NCBI RefSeq assembly: GCF_003324565.1
Contig: NZ_QOLA01000007.1
Span: forward strand, 186,001-250,000
Direction of reading: 5' to 3'
Source of the DNA: Streptomyces sp. SDr-06
Lineage (GTDB): Bacteria; Actinomycetota; Actinomycetes; Streptomycetales; Streptomycetaceae
DNA length: 64,000 nt
In this document: positions 40,215 through 49,087 of the stretch, piece by piece
Position numbering within the stretch: position 1 is the stretch's first letter
How the letters are laid out: each line of letters opens with the position of its first letter
Program-made: the position numbers and the translations under genes
The notes under the pieces: model-generated
Told to the model about the DNA's origin: nothing
Databases searched by the model: none
What the model saw: only the letters and a program-made list of their open reading frames with translations

Positions 40215-40685
40215 ATGCGTGGTAAGCGCCTTGCTCAGGCGATCGGGACGATGGTCGCCGCTCCGCTGCTCGTCCTGGGGACGAGCGCCGCCGCACACGC
40301 CGACAGCGATGTGCAGTGGCATCACAAGAGCGGCGGGGGCTGCCTGAGCGGCATGTGGGACCAGCACTACGGCTGGAACAACGTGGGCCTCTACCCCTGC
40401 TGGTTCGCAGCCTCGAAGTGGCACGACGTCAACGTCGGGGGCGACGTCTGGGTCGAGCGCCTCGCGGAGGTGCCGGGCTCCTGTCTCGCCGGCTACACCG
40501 ACCACGACGCCTACGTGGAGGCCTGCAGCAGCGGCCGCAACGACTATCAGCGCTGGCACGAGATCAACACGGGCAACGGCTGGAAGTTGCAGAACGTGGC
40601 CACCGGCGAGTGCCTGGACAGCGACAACAGCAGGGTCTACATGCACGAGTGCAACGACGGGAACATCTACCAGCTCTGGACCTGA
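40215..40685 (+). CDS. Small secreted ricin-B-like lectin
   Basis: The protein has 156 residues from the ATG at 40215, preceded by AGGGGGT. The signal peptide ends AAAHA near residue 31. The mature ~125 residues form one probable beta-trefoil, with three Cys-pair repeats: GGCLSGMWDQHYGW, GSCLAGYTDHDAYVEACSSG and GECLDSDNSRVYMHECNDG, the last ending YQLW, a variant of the QxW motif. It should bind sugars. There is no fused enzyme. A strong terminator follows. Confidence 0.8.
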   Translation: MRGKRLAQAIGTMVAAPLLVLGTSAAAHADSDVQWHHKSGGGCLSGMWDQHYGWNNVGLYPCWFAASKWHDVNVGGDVWVERLAEVPGSCLAGYTDHDAYVEACSSGRNDYQRWHEINTGNGWKLQNVATGECLDSDNSRVYMHECNDGNIYQLWT

Positions 40686-40697
40686 CAGCCTGCGGGC

Positions 40698-40734
40698 GGT
40701 GGCCGGCCACGCCTTGGGGGTGTGGCCGGCCACC
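40698..40734 (+). terminator. Strong hairpin terminator after the lectin gene
   Basis: GGTGGCCGGCCAC (40698-40710) pairs perfectly over 13 bp with GTGGCCGGCCACC (40722-40734). Confidence 0.85.
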
Positions 40735-40764
40735 GACACCGTGACCGATGCGTACGGTGGGGGC

Positions 40765-41541
40765 GTGGACATGGTGCGCGCGGCAACGCTCAACATCTGG
40801 GGCCGGGGCTCGGCCTGGCGCCGTCGGCTGCCTCTGGTCAGGGCCGAGCTCGTACGGCTCGCCCCCGATGTCGTCGGCCTGCAGGAGGTGTGGCGCAGAG
40901 GGGCACGGTGCCAGGCGGAGCGGATCGCCGACGGCCTGGGGTACCACGTGACCTACGCGGCGGCACGCTCGGCGCGTCACCGTGCCGCCCAGGGCAACGC
41001 GTTGCTCAGCCGGGCGCCCGTGGCACGGTACGAGGTGGTCCCGCTGCCGACGCCGGGGGTAGAGCCCCGGTCGGTTCTGTGTGCCGAGGTGGGCTCGCTG
41101 ACCGTGTTCGTCACCCACCTGACCTGGGAATGGGAACACTCCCGCATCCGGCAACACCAGGTGCGCTGCCTCGCTGAACTCGTGGCCGGGCAGGCCGGGC
41201 GCGATGTCGTGCTCCTGGCCGACCTCAACGCCGCCCCCGACACCGACGAACTCCGGTGGCTGGCCGACCGGATGGACGACGCGTGGGGGTGGGCCGGCCA
41301 CGGCCCGGGCCACACATACACGCCCGCCAACAGGCACGCACGCAAGGCCCGCGAACCGGCGCGGCGCATCGACTACGTCTTCACGGCCGGACTGCGGGCA
41401 AAACACGCCGAGTTGGCGTTCACCACGCCTCGCCACACGGCTCGCGGACCGCTGTGGCCCTCCGACCACTTCGGCGTCGTCTGCGACCTCACATCCCGTG
41501 CACATCCGCCGTCGGACACGGCCGCGACGCCCACGGCGTGA
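40765..41541 (+). CDS. Endonuclease/exonuclease/phosphatase (EEP) family protein
   Basis: The protein has 258 residues. EEP motifs are in order: ATLNIWG, the magnesium ligand in DVVGLQEVW, GNALLSR, VFVTHLTWEW, LLADLNAAPDTDELRWL, the RRIDYVF segment and the final SDHFGVVCDL with the catalytic histidine. Substrates of the fold include DNA, phosphoinositides and sphingolipids. The GTG at 40765 is chosen because a TACGGT -10 box ends six bases before it, giving a leaderless mRNA; the ATG at 40771 is the alternative. There is no signal peptide. It ends convergent to a small secreted-protein gene. Confidence 0.9.
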   Translation: MDMVRAATLNIWGRGSAWRRRLPLVRAELVRLAPDVVGLQEVWRRGARCQAERIADGLGYHVTYAAARSARHRAAQGNALLSRAPVARYEVVPLPTPGVEPRSVLCAEVGSLTVFVTHLTWEWEHSRIRQHQVRCLAELVAGQAGRDVVLLADLNAAPDTDELRWLADRMDDAWGWAGHGPGHTYTPANRHARKAREPARRIDYVFTAGLRAKHAELAFTTPRHTARGPLWPSDHFGVVCDLTSRAHPPSDTAATPTA

Positions 41542-41652
41542 GCGGCCAGGAACTCCTCCGGCCCTGTCCCGCCCGGCTGTACGTTCCGTAGCGGCCGATC
41601 GGCGCTCCGGACGCCCGAAGTTCGTCCGGAAACGACCGGAGAGGGATACCGC

Positions 41653-41676
41653 GGGCGCCTCCCTCGGGCGGCGCCC
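41653..41676. terminator. Hairpin between convergent genes
   Basis: GGGCGCC (41653-41659) pairs with GGCGCCC (41670-41676), 20 bases before the minus-strand stop at 41696 and downstream of the plus-strand stop at 41541. Confidence 0.65.
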
Positions 41677-41695
41677 CCGGCCCGTCGAGAGGGTG

Positions 41696-42193
41696 TCAGG
41701 CGCGGATGGTCAGCCACGCGCCGAGACCGCTGCACCCACGCGCGTCGTACGTGGTGCTGCGGTAGCCCGCCGGAATGGGGGAGTAGGGGCAGGTCCAGAT
41801 GCCGTTGCGGACAAGCCGGTGGAACCAGGCGCCGATTCCACTGCAGCCGTTGCGGTCGTAGTCGGTGATGACGTACCCGGACACGATCGGGGATCCCGAA
41901 CAGGTCCATATCCCGTCACGTACGGGCTGCTGCAACCATGAACCCGCGCCGTTGCAGCCGCTGCGGTTGAACATGGTGATGACGTATCCGGGCGGCACGG
42001 CCGCCCCCGGGCAGGTCCAGCCGCCCACCGCGGCGATCCGTGCCCCGTTGCCGGCCGCCGTGGCCGTGCCGGTGGCCGTCGTGCCGGTGAAGACCGCCGC
42101 GAGCAGGGCCACCGCCCCCACCATCGCGGCAATCCTGCCGCGGAACACCGCGGCGGCCGAACGGCTCGGTCTGTGGCGAAGTCGGCTCTTCAT
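41696..42193 (-). CDS. Secreted protein with three Cys-rich repeats
   Basis: The protein has 165 residues. The N-terminus is basic with a long hydrophobic core (IAAMVGAVALLAAVFTGTTA) and cleavage near TATAA. The mature part is three near-identical ~37-residue repeats of the form W-T-C-x-G/Y-x-P-x-x-x-G-Y, then Y/F-x-R-N/S-G-C-x-G-x-G-x-W. Each has two cysteines, probably one disulfide per repeat. No enzyme motif is visible. It is probably a small surface-binding protein. Function unknown. Confidence 0.78.
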   Translation of the reverse strand: MKSRLRHRPSRSAAAVFRGRIAAMVGAVALLAAVFTGTTATGTATAAGNGARIAAVGGWTCPGAAVPPGYVITMFNRSGCNGAGSWLQQPVRDGIWTCSGSPIVSGYVITDYDRNGCSGIGAWFHRLVRNGIWTCPYSPIPAGYRSTTYDARGCSGLGAWLTIRA

Positions 42194-42406
42194 TTCACAC
42201 CAGTCCCCTCATGTGGCTCGGTTGACGGCGATGCCGCGTCCGCATCACCGGATGTGCGTCCCACCCACGGACACAGGGCCCTGCGGGCGGCAGCACATCC
42301 TGCACCGACCGCTGGTCCCGGCCGCAGCACGAGGCCGAACGACTGATGCATTCCGGGCACACCTCTACGGCGGTTCCGGCGCGAGTTGATCACGTGGTGT
42401 GAAGGG

Positions 42407-42423
42407 TTCCCCTTTCCGGGGGA
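42407..42423 (-). terminator. Hairpin after the Cys/His-rich protein gene
   Basis: TTCCCC (42407-42412) pairs with GGGGGA (42418-42423, one G-U) around TTTCC, 26 bases past the stop at 42449. Confidence 0.52.
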
Positions 42424-42448
42424 TCGCCGCCGCGGGCGAGTCCCGCGC

Positions 42449-42757
42449 TCACCAAAACCTCTGGCAGGAGCAGGTGACGTTGATGGGGTGCTGGGTGGTC
42501 CACGTGTCGCCTTCGATGCCGAAGTGTCGTCGGGTCACCGTGTCCTGGCCGACGACGGCGGTACAGCGGGGTCCGGAGTGCTGTGACCTGCCATGTCCGC
42601 ATCCACGGCAGGTGTTGGTGGTGTTGGGCCGCCAGTCGTCGGGGTAGAAGCCCCGGCACGCGCACGGGTCGTGGCCTTCCTCGCCGTCGCAGTGGCCCTC
42701 CAGGTGGACCGTCCAGAGATGGCCGCACCGGCACCTGGCCACTTGATCGTCGCGCAT
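42449..42757 (-). CDS. Cys/His-rich protein with duplicated zinc-binding-like module
   Basis: The protein has 102 residues from the ATG at 42757, preceded by AGGAGGGAAC. It carries two copies of a pattern: C-x(1-2)-C-G-H-x4-H-x4-C and, further on, C-x-C-x-x-F/W. Copy 1 uses Cys9, Cys11, His13, His18, Cys23, Cys32, Cys34. Copy 2 uses Cys50, Cys53, His55, His60, Cys65 and the CSC near the C-terminus. This should bind zinc. There is no signal peptide. It may be a nucleic-acid or protein adaptor. The next gene upstream on the same strand is a membrane-anchored helical protein, 73 bases away. Confidence 0.78.
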   Translation of the reverse strand: MRDDQVARCRCGHLWTVHLEGHCDGEEGHDPCACRGFYPDDWRPNTTNTCRGCGHGRSQHSGPRCTAVVGQDTVTRRHFGIEGDTWTTQHPINVTCSCQRFW

Positions 42758-42830
42758 GTTCCCTCCTGGTCCTGTCTGTTGGGCTCGCATGTCGTGGGGG
42801 CAGAGGCTTCGCCGGGGGGCGAGGGCGGGG

Positions 42831-43364
42831 CTATGTGTTCTCGACCTCCAGCGCCTCGCGCGCCAGGCCGATGAAGGTGACGTACGCGGCCCGGAAATCC
42901 CGGTACGCGGCGTCGTAGGCGTCCCGCCGCTCGACGCTCTGGTCACCGACGAGAGCCCGGAGCGACCGCTGCACCCACCGGGCCGTGTTGCGTACGTGAT
43001 CCGCCGCGTCGGACACCTCGGCGGGCCCGTCCAGCCGGACCTCGTGCATCGCCCGGTTCATGTCCCCGATGGCCGGGCCGATTCGCTCGCACATCCGCGT
43101 CAGCAGCCGCTCCTTGCTCTCGCGGCCATGCGCCGCGTCGACGTCGTCGATCTGCCAGGTGACGGTGTTGAACGCGTGCGCGCAGCTCATCAGCTCCCGG
43201 TACGCCGAGCGGCGTCGCTCGCGCTGCTCGCGCAGGGCCTCCGCCTTCGCGGTGGTGGCCACTTGGGCCTGGGCCGCGCGAAGGGTCGCCCGTGCGGTGA
43301 TGGAACTGGCTCCGAGTGCGGTCAGCGCGGTGAGGATGCCGACCCACAGTCCGCTGTTCACCAT
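42831..43364 (-). CDS. Membrane-anchored helical protein, unknown function
   Basis: The protein has 177 residues from the ATG at 43364; its RBS is weak. One N-terminal membrane helix (GLWVGILTALTALGASSITA) is followed by a long charged helical region (ATTAKAEALREQRERRRSAY) and more helices with an Asp/Glu/Arg-rich surface to the end. The layout resembles Streptomyces hypothetical proteins with a membrane anchor and a cytoplasmic four-helix-like domain. It is divergent from the FHA-HTH gene with a 220-base spacer. Confidence 0.72.
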   Translation of the reverse strand: MVNSGLWVGILTALTALGASSITARATLRAAQAQVATTAKAEALREQRERRRSAYRELMSCAHAFNTVTWQIDDVDAAHGRESKERLLTRMCERIGPAIGDMNRAMHEVRLDGPAEVSDAADHVRNTARWVQRSLRALVGDQSVERRDAYDAAYRDFRAAYVTFIGLAREALEVENT

Positions 43365-43584
43365 GGTGGGCAAGTCTGGCAGACGAGGGCGCCCCGGGGG
43401 CGTCCGCGGAGGCCCAAGTGAGGCTGACGTGCGGGTAGTTCGGCGCGAGCGACGGCTCGACCGCGTGCGGCGGAACCGGGGCTCGACGGTGAGGATGTCG
43501 TCCGGGGGAACCGGTGGGCCGGTCGCGGGCGTCGTCGGCGGTGACGGTCCGGGTGGCGCGGGAACGGTGAGGGAGGAGAGCGGC

Positions 43585-44388
43585 GTGACGGAGGCGAAAC
43601 GGGGACTGCACGCGTTGCCCGCTGAGGTGGGCAGCCTGCTGGACGGTCTGCCGTCGGCGGCACCCGGCACGATCGTCGTGCGATCGGAGGAGGGCGGGTG
43701 CGCCGCGCCCGCAGGGGACTTCAGGGTTCGCTTCGGGCGGGACGGTGGCGCGGTGGACGTGCTGGTCGGAGCGGGTGACCGCCGGGTCAGCAGACTCCAG
43801 GGGACGCTGATGTGCACCGGTACGGAGTGGTGGCTGCGGAACGAGGGCCGCTTGCCGCTGCGGTTGCCGGACGAGGCGATGCTGCTGTCCGGGCACGAGA
43901 TGCCGCTCGGCGCCGGGTACACGCCCGTGACGGTCGGCGCTCCCGGACGGCCGGGCCACCTGCTGGAGATCCGGGTCGTGGGCGGGACCGGCGCAGAGCC
44001 GGACCGGGGGCCACTGCGGAGCACCGAGATGTCGGACGTGTACGGGCTCACCGAGGTCGAACGCGTAGTCCTCGTCGCGCTCGCGCAGCGCTACCTGCGC
44101 CAGGAGCGCTACCCCCAACCGGTGTCGTGGAAGCAGGTCGCGGCGGAGCTGAACGCGGTGGCGCCGGAGCGGGCCTGGACGCCGAAGGTGGCCGAGCACA
44201 TCGTCGGCGGTGTCCGCGCCCGGCTGGCGCGCGCCCACCCTCCTGTCGCGGGCATCCGGCGCGACGACGGCGTGGGCGACCCGGTCGGCGGCACACTCAA
44301 CCACAACCTGATCGTCGCCCTGCTGCGCGCGGCGACCCTCTCCCCGGCCGACCTGAGGCTGCTCGGCGACGAGCCGGTGCACAGCTGA
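43585..44388 (+). CDS. FHA-domain protein with C-terminal HTH-like region
   Basis: The protein has 267 residues from the GTG at 43585, preceded by GGGAGGAG; an in-frame GTG at 43567 is the alternative. Residues ~40-130 look like an FHA phosphothreonine-binding domain (FRVRFGRDGGAVDVLVGAGD, RRVSRLQGTL, WWLRNEG). The C-terminal part has VYGLTEVERVVLVALAQRYL and PVSWKQVAAELNAVAPERAW, a winged or sigma-4-like helix-turn-helix found in FHA transcription-factor-like proteins. Its stop is seven bases from the stop of the convergent Ser/Thr kinase gene, the obvious source of a phosphothreonine signal. Confidence 0.82.
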   Translation: MTEAKRGLHALPAEVGSLLDGLPSAAPGTIVVRSEEGGCAAPAGDFRVRFGRDGGAVDVLVGAGDRRVSRLQGTLMCTGTEWWLRNEGRLPLRLPDEAMLLSGHEMPLGAGYTPVTVGAPGRPGHLLEIRVVGGTGAEPDRGPLRSTEMSDVYGLTEVERVVLVALAQRYLRQERYPQPVSWKQVAAELNAVAPERAWTPKVAEHIVGGVRARLARAHPPVAGIRRDDGVGDPVGGTLNHNLIVALLRAATLSPADLRLLGDEPVHS

Positions 44389-44395
44389 CTGCCGG

Positions 44396-47300
44396 TCACG
44401 CACCGGGTGCCTCCAGGCGGGCGCGGACGGCGTCGCGGTGCAACCAGCCGTGTCCGGTGTCGCGGAGAAGGTCCATGAGCGCGTCGAGGCCGGCATCCGG
44501 GCACAGGCCGGTATGGCGGGCGCGGAACCCGTCGATGTACGGGGTGGCGGCCTCGTCCCACTCCGTGTCAGGAGGCGGGGCGAGCTCCCAGTCCAGCTCC
44601 CACACCCGTACTCCGTCGACGTGCGACCACGACAGTGCGCGGCGGCCGTCGCGGGCGAGCGCCAGGCCTTCGATGGGCTGCCTGTGGTGCCCGATCCGGG
44701 CCAGATGGCGGCCGGTTGACGCGTCCCACAGGCGGATGGTGAAGTCGCGGCCGGTGGACAGGGCGAACCGGCCGTCGCCGGTCAGGAGGGGCAGGGCGGG
44801 GCTGTGTCCGCGAGCCGGGGGGAAGGCGCGGACGAGGGCGCCGTCGGCCACGTTCCACAGCCGCAGCTCGCCGTTGGCGTCGCTGGTCAGGACCTGACGG
44901 CCGTCGCCGCTCAGGGCCACGCCGCGCCATTCGAGCGGGGGATGGGTGAGGTCGCGCAGCAGCATGAAGAACGGGCCGTCACCCGTCGGTGGGGTCTCCC
45001 GGCCCGGGGGGCGGGGTGCTTCGAGACGAAGCGCCGGTTCGCCGGTGGCGAGGTCGGTGACGGCGACGTGGTGGAGGAGGTTGTCGGCGGTGGCGACCAG
45101 CACGCGCGGGCCGTGCCAGGCGACGGATTCGGCGCGCTGTTTGAGGGTGCGGACGAGGGTACCGGTGCGCAGGTCCCACAGTTCGGTCTGGTAACCGCCC
45201 GCGCCTATGAGGGCGTGGCCGCTGTCGGGAGAAAACCGGAGCGAGTCGGTGTGCCGGGCGCCGGTGTCGAAGGCGCGCAGGCGGGCGCCGTCCGGGAGGG
45301 ACCAGAGGCTGATGCGGCCGCGTTCGGCGGTCAGCAACCGGTCGCCCGCCGCGTCGAGGGCCAGGCGGACGGGCTCGCCGGTGCGCGGGCTGACGGGGAT
45401 TCGGCCCCGGCGGCTGCCGGTCGCTGCGTCGAGGACGTCGACGTTCCCGTTGGGGTGGCAGACGGCGGCGACCGTGCCATCGGCGGACAGAGCGGCCGAC
45501 TGGACCTGCCCGGTGGAGGGTGTGATGCCGGGCCACGCGGCGCGCAGCGCGGTCCGCGGGGCGTGGCGGGCAAGGGTGCGCCAGGCGGCGAGGGGGCCCG
45601 GTGCGCGTTCGTAGCCGGGGGTGGCGCGGACCTTGGTCAGCAGCGCGAGGGCCGCTCGGTGGCGCCCGCCGGACAGAGCGTCGTCGGCCAGCTTCAGCTG
45701 TTCCGTCACATGAGCGTCAGCACGGGTGAGTTCGACGGCGGGACGGGGCCGGCTGAGGCGGAGGGGCGCAGGGGTGCCGGGCGGAAGCGTGAGGCGCCGG
45801 AGCGCGCCGTCGCTGCCCAGCAGAAGGGCGCGCCACGGCTCACCCCGGGCCAGGGTGTGCCGGATCTCGCCGCTCAGGTGCAGGTCGACGGCGTAGTGGC
45901 CGTCCGGCAGCGGCGCGGTGGTGCGCAGACAGCGGCCGGTGGCGAGGTCCCACAACCGAACGGTGCCGTCGGTGCCGGAGCTGAGCAGATGATGGCCGTC
46001 CCGGCTGAGGGCGAGGGCCAGGACACCGCCTCTGTGGCCGCGGAGCGTGCGTACGCAGCGGCCGGTGGTGAGGTTCCACAGCCGGAGCGTGCCGACGAAG
46101 TGGCCGCCCGTCACGGCGGAACGTCCGTCGGCGGCGAGCACCAACAACCCGGGAGCCATGGGTTCGGCGCACGGTTGAGTCTCGTGGCTCTCACCCGTCG
46201 TGGTGTCCCACAGCCGGAGCCGATCGTGGTCGGCGAAGACCGCGAACCGGCCGCCGGGGGTCAGCCCGATGGCGGCGCCCCGGCCCCACCCCGCGCGGTG
46301 GAGCACGGTGTGGCCGATGGCGGCGCTCCACAGCTCGACCGTGCCGTCCGCCGCGTACAGGCAGACGGCGCCGTCGGCGGCGACACGCACCGCGTGATGG
46401 TCGAGCAGGGGCACGTGCGGTGCGCCGGCCCGCGTCGGCGGACGCACCGTCCATGCGTACCTTTCTCGCCCGGTGTCGGCATCGAGGACGTGGACGGTGT
46501 CGCCGCTGAGGAGGGCGCAGGTCCGATGGTCGAGGTCGACGGCGATCACCGGATGGCGGCCGACGGTCAGGGTGCGCTGACAGCGGCCGGTGGTGAGGTC
46601 CCACAGCCGGGCCGTGCCGCCTTCGCCGCCGGTCAGCGCCGTGTCGTGGGCGGCGGCCAGGCGTACGGGCGCGGTGAGCGCGAGGGAGGCGCGCCAGTCG
46701 AGTTGAGCCACCGGCTCGGCGGTCGGCCGGGGAGCGGTGGGGCCGGGTTCGTGCAGCGCGTCGGCCGACGCCCCGTCGCCGCGCTCCCGGTGCACGTGCG
46801 CGAGCAGGCGCCGGACGCCGGCGTCGTCCGTGTGCGCCGGGTCGGCCTCAAGGCCGCGGACGACGTCCTCATCGGTGATCTCGGCGCGTCGCCAACGGCG
46901 CAGGCCCCGGTTGTAGAGGGTCACCACGTGCCGGGGATCGGCCTCGGCGGCGGCGTCGAACGCGGCATCGGCCTCCGTCGCACGGCCGAGGTCGAGCAGG
47001 GACAGCGCCCGGTTGTTCAGCTCGTCGGCTCGCACATCGGCCGGGCGCGGTTCGGCCCGGGGATAGGGAGAGCCGGTCAACTCCTCGTAAGTACCGGCCA
47101 GTTCGGCAGCCACCTCCCTCATCGAGGCGGGCCGATCGGCGGGGTCGGGCCGCAGGCAGCGAGCCAGCAGCACGGCGACCGACGGCGGCAGCGCGGGAAG
47201 GCCCCGCCCGACGGGCCCGGCCGGAAGCAAGCGCAGGGTCTCTCCCGCGACGGGCCCGACGGCCCAGACCACGTCGCCGAGGAACATCTCGAGCACCGAG

Positions 47301-47980
47301 ACCGCGTAGCTGTAGATGTCGCTGCGGCGGCCCACACGGCGTCCTGCCGCCTGCTCCGGGGAGGCGTAGGCGGGGGTCATTCCGGCAGGCCCGGTGAGGG
47401 TGCGGCCGTCCGGGGACGGGGCGGCGCTCGGGGCCTCGGAGGTGTGCGGGACGATGCCGGCGCGGGCCAGGCCGAAGTCGCTGATCTTGACGGTGCCGTC
47501 GCTGTCCAGCAGCACGTTGGCGGGTTTGACGTCCAGGTGTGCCACGCCCCGGGCGTGGGCGTGAGCCAGGCCCCAGGCCATCTGGACGGCCACGTCGATG
47601 ACTCGGGCCGTCGCCCCGACCGTCGCATCGCCCGTGTACAGGGTCCGGTCGACGATGCGGTCTCGCAGGCTGCCCCCGGGAAGGTACTCCGAGAACAGGC
47701 GCGGGACGCCGCCGATGGTGCGTACGTAGTGGCAGCCGCACACATGCGGATGCAGACCGAGTGACACCCACGTCTCGGCCTCCGCGACGAATCGCTCGCG
47801 CCGGGCGGGGTGTCGGACGAGATCCGGCAGAGGGCTCTTGACGGCCAGGTCGATGCCCCAGCCCAGATGCCGGACCCGGTGCACCACCCCCATCCCACCC
47901 CGGCCCAGCACCCCGGACACCTGGTACGTGCCCTGGACCACGACCCCCGCCTGCCAGGGGCCCGGCACTGCCTCGTCCAT
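44396..47980 (-). CDS. Ser/Thr protein kinase with WD40 propeller
   Basis: The protein has 1194 residues from the ATG at 47980, preceded by GGAGGAG. The Hanks-type kinase (~19-300) has the loop GRGGMGVV (26-33), Lys48 in LAVKSP, catalytic Asp150 in HLDVKPANVL and DFG at Asp168. The usual HRD arginine is Leu here. A TPR-like segment (~330-400, NRALSLLDLGRATEADAAFD) links to ~14 WD40-like blades (e.g. GGEGGTARLWDLTTGRCQRT, GTDGTVRLWDLATGRCLRT) reaching the C-terminus. There is no transmembrane helix, unlike PknB-type kinases, so it is cytosolic. It converges on the FHA-HTH gene. Confidence 0.93.
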   Translation of the reverse strand: MDEAVPGPWQAGVVVQGTYQVSGVLGRGGMGVVHRVRHLGWGIDLAVKSPLPDLVRHPARRERFVAEAETWVSLGLHPHVCGCHYVRTIGGVPRLFSEYLPGGSLRDRIVDRTLYTGDATVGATARVIDVAVQMAWGLAHAHARGVAHLDVKPANVLLDSDGTVKISDFGLARAGIVPHTSEAPSAAPSPDGRTLTGPAGMTPAYASPEQAAGRRVGRRSDIYSYAVSVLEMFLGDVVWAVGPVAGETLRLLPAGPVGRGLPALPPSVAVLLARCLRPDPADRPASMREVAAELAGTYEELTGSPYPRAEPRPADVRADELNNRALSLLDLGRATEADAAFDAAAEADPRHVVTLYNRGLRRWRRAEITDEDVVRGLEADPAHTDDAGVRRLLAHVHRERGDGASADALHEPGPTAPRPTAEPVAQLDWRASLALTAPVRLAAAHDTALTGGEGGTARLWDLTTGRCQRTLTVGRHPVIAVDLDHRTCALLSGDTVHVLDADTGRERYAWTVRPPTRAGAPHVPLLDHHAVRVAADGAVCLYAADGTVELWSAAIGHTVLHRAGWGRGAAIGLTPGGRFAVFADHDRLRLWDTTTGESHETQPCAEPMAPGLLVLAADGRSAVTGGHFVGTLRLWNLTTGRCVRTLRGHRGGVLALALSRDGHHLLSSGTDGTVRLWDLATGRCLRTTAPLPDGHYAVDLHLSGEIRHTLARGEPWRALLLGSDGALRRLTLPPGTPAPLRLSRPRPAVELTRADAHVTEQLKLADDALSGGRHRAALALLTKVRATPGYERAPGPLAAWRTLARHAPRTALRAAWPGITPSTGQVQSAALSADGTVAAVCHPNGNVDVLDAATGSRRGRIPVSPRTGEPVRLALDAAGDRLLTAERGRISLWSLPDGARLRAFDTGARHTDSLRFSPDSGHALIGAGGYQTELWDLRTGTLVRTLKQRAESVAWHGPRVLVATADNLLHHVAVTDLATGEPALRLEAPRPPGRETPPTGDGPFFMLLRDLTHPPLEWRGVALSGDGRQVLTSDANGELRLWNVADGALVRAFPPARGHSPALPLLTGDGRFALSTGRDFTIRLWDASTGRHLARIGHHRQPIEGLALARDGRRALSWSHVDGVRVWELDWELAPPPDTEWDEAATPYIDGFRARHTGLCPDAGLDALMDLLRDTGHGWLHRDAVRARLEAPGA

Positions 47981-48196
47981 GCGCTCCTCCGCCGTTGCTT
48001 GTCGTCCCGGCCGCACGGCGCCCGGGACGGGCCGTGCGACCGGACAGCGATTCAACCAGCGGGTGTTCGGGACCGGTCCCGAACGGGGCGGACCACACTG
48101 GCCAATGACGGGGACGAGCCACGCCGGGCCCAAGGTTCCCGGGGGTGCGCGGTCGCACGGGCGGCCCGGCGGACCTGATCGTCAGGAGGTGACGAC

Positions 48197-48397
48197 ATGC
48201 GTGTGGCGATGCTGCCGCTGTTTCTGGGACCGGTCCTGCTGGGGCTGGCAGCAGCCTGGATGGTCGGCTACGTGATCTGGATCCTCGTGGGCGAATACGT
48301 CCAGCGGGCCAGGCGGGCGGCGCGGCGCAGACGACGCCGGGACCGCTCATCAGGGCACCATCAATCAGAACGATTGTGCGAAGGCCGAGCTCCGTGA
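48197..48397 (+). CDS. Small single-helix membrane protein with basic tail
   Basis: The protein has 66 residues from the ATG at 48197, preceded by a perfect AGGAGGTGA. One membrane helix (PLFLGPVLLGLAAAWMVGYV) is followed by a run of Arg residues (RARRAARRRRRRDRSSG). Such proteins can bind membrane lipids or DNA. Function unknown. It is divergent from the kinase gene with a 216-base spacer. Confidence 0.7.
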   Translation: MRVAMLPLFLGPVLLGLAAAWMVGYVIWILVGEYVQRARRAARRRRRRDRSSGHHQSERLCEGRAP

Positions 48398-48529
48398 AAG
48401 GCTCGCACACGGCCCTTCGCACCTCGCACGCGGGCTCCCTCAGTCCGTCGTGGGAATCGCAGGTCCGCCGAGGCTGAGACATGACCGGATGGGACCCGGG
48501 GATCGGGACCCACAGGGGAGGACGCGGCA

Positions 48530-49087
48530 ATGACCACGCTCGACAACCGACCGAACACCGCCCTGCTCATCGTCGACGTGCAGAACGGCGTGGTGGCGGA
48601 GGCACACGACCGGGACACGATCGTGGCCAACATCGCCACCCTCGTCGACAAGGCACGGGCCGCCGATGTCGACGTCGTATGGGTGCAGCACCACAGCGAC
48701 GACCTTGTCAGGGGCAGCGAGAGCTGGCAGTACGTCGCCGAACTCGTGCGGCACGAGACCGACGCGCTGGTGGAGAAGTCGTACGGCGACTCCTTCGAAG
48801 AGACCGATTTGGAGTCGGTGCTGGCCGCCCGCTCCGTCGGCCGGCTGGTGGTCGCGGGCGCGCAGACCGACGCGTGCATCCGCGCCACGCTCCACGGCGC
48901 GATCGTGCGCGGCTACGACGCGACGCTTGTGGCTGACGCCCACACCACCGAAGACCTGTCACGCTTCGGTGCGCCGTCGCCCGACAAGGTCATCGCTCAC
49001 ACGAACCTGTACTGGCAGTACCACACCGCCCCCGGACGGACCGCGGGCACGGTCACCACCGCGGACATCGACTTCGCCAAGGTCTGA
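48530..49087 (+). CDS. Isochorismatase-family cysteine hydrolase
   Basis: The protein has 185 residues. The catalytic triad is visible: Asp16 in VDVQNGVV, Lys83 in VEKSYGDSF and Cys116 in GAQTDACIRAT, with the cis-peptide-type VVAGAQTD turn. The family includes nicotinamidases, N-carbamoylsarcosine amidases and isochorismatases; the substrate is not clear. The start follows GGGGAGGA. It stands alone. Confidence 0.93.
   Translation: MTTLDNRPNTALLIVDVQNGVVAEAHDRDTIVANIATLVDKARAADVDVVWVQHHSDDLVRGSESWQYVAELVRHETDALVEKSYGDSFEETDLESVLAARSVGRLVVAGAQTDACIRATLHGAIVRGYDATLVADAHTTEDLSRFGAPSPDKVIAHTNLYWQYHTAPGRTAGTVTTADIDFAKV

Noticed and set aside
44804..47764. Long plus-strand frame opposite the kinase
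   Set aside because: Antisense shadow of WD40 repeats; its repeat pattern follows the real gene.
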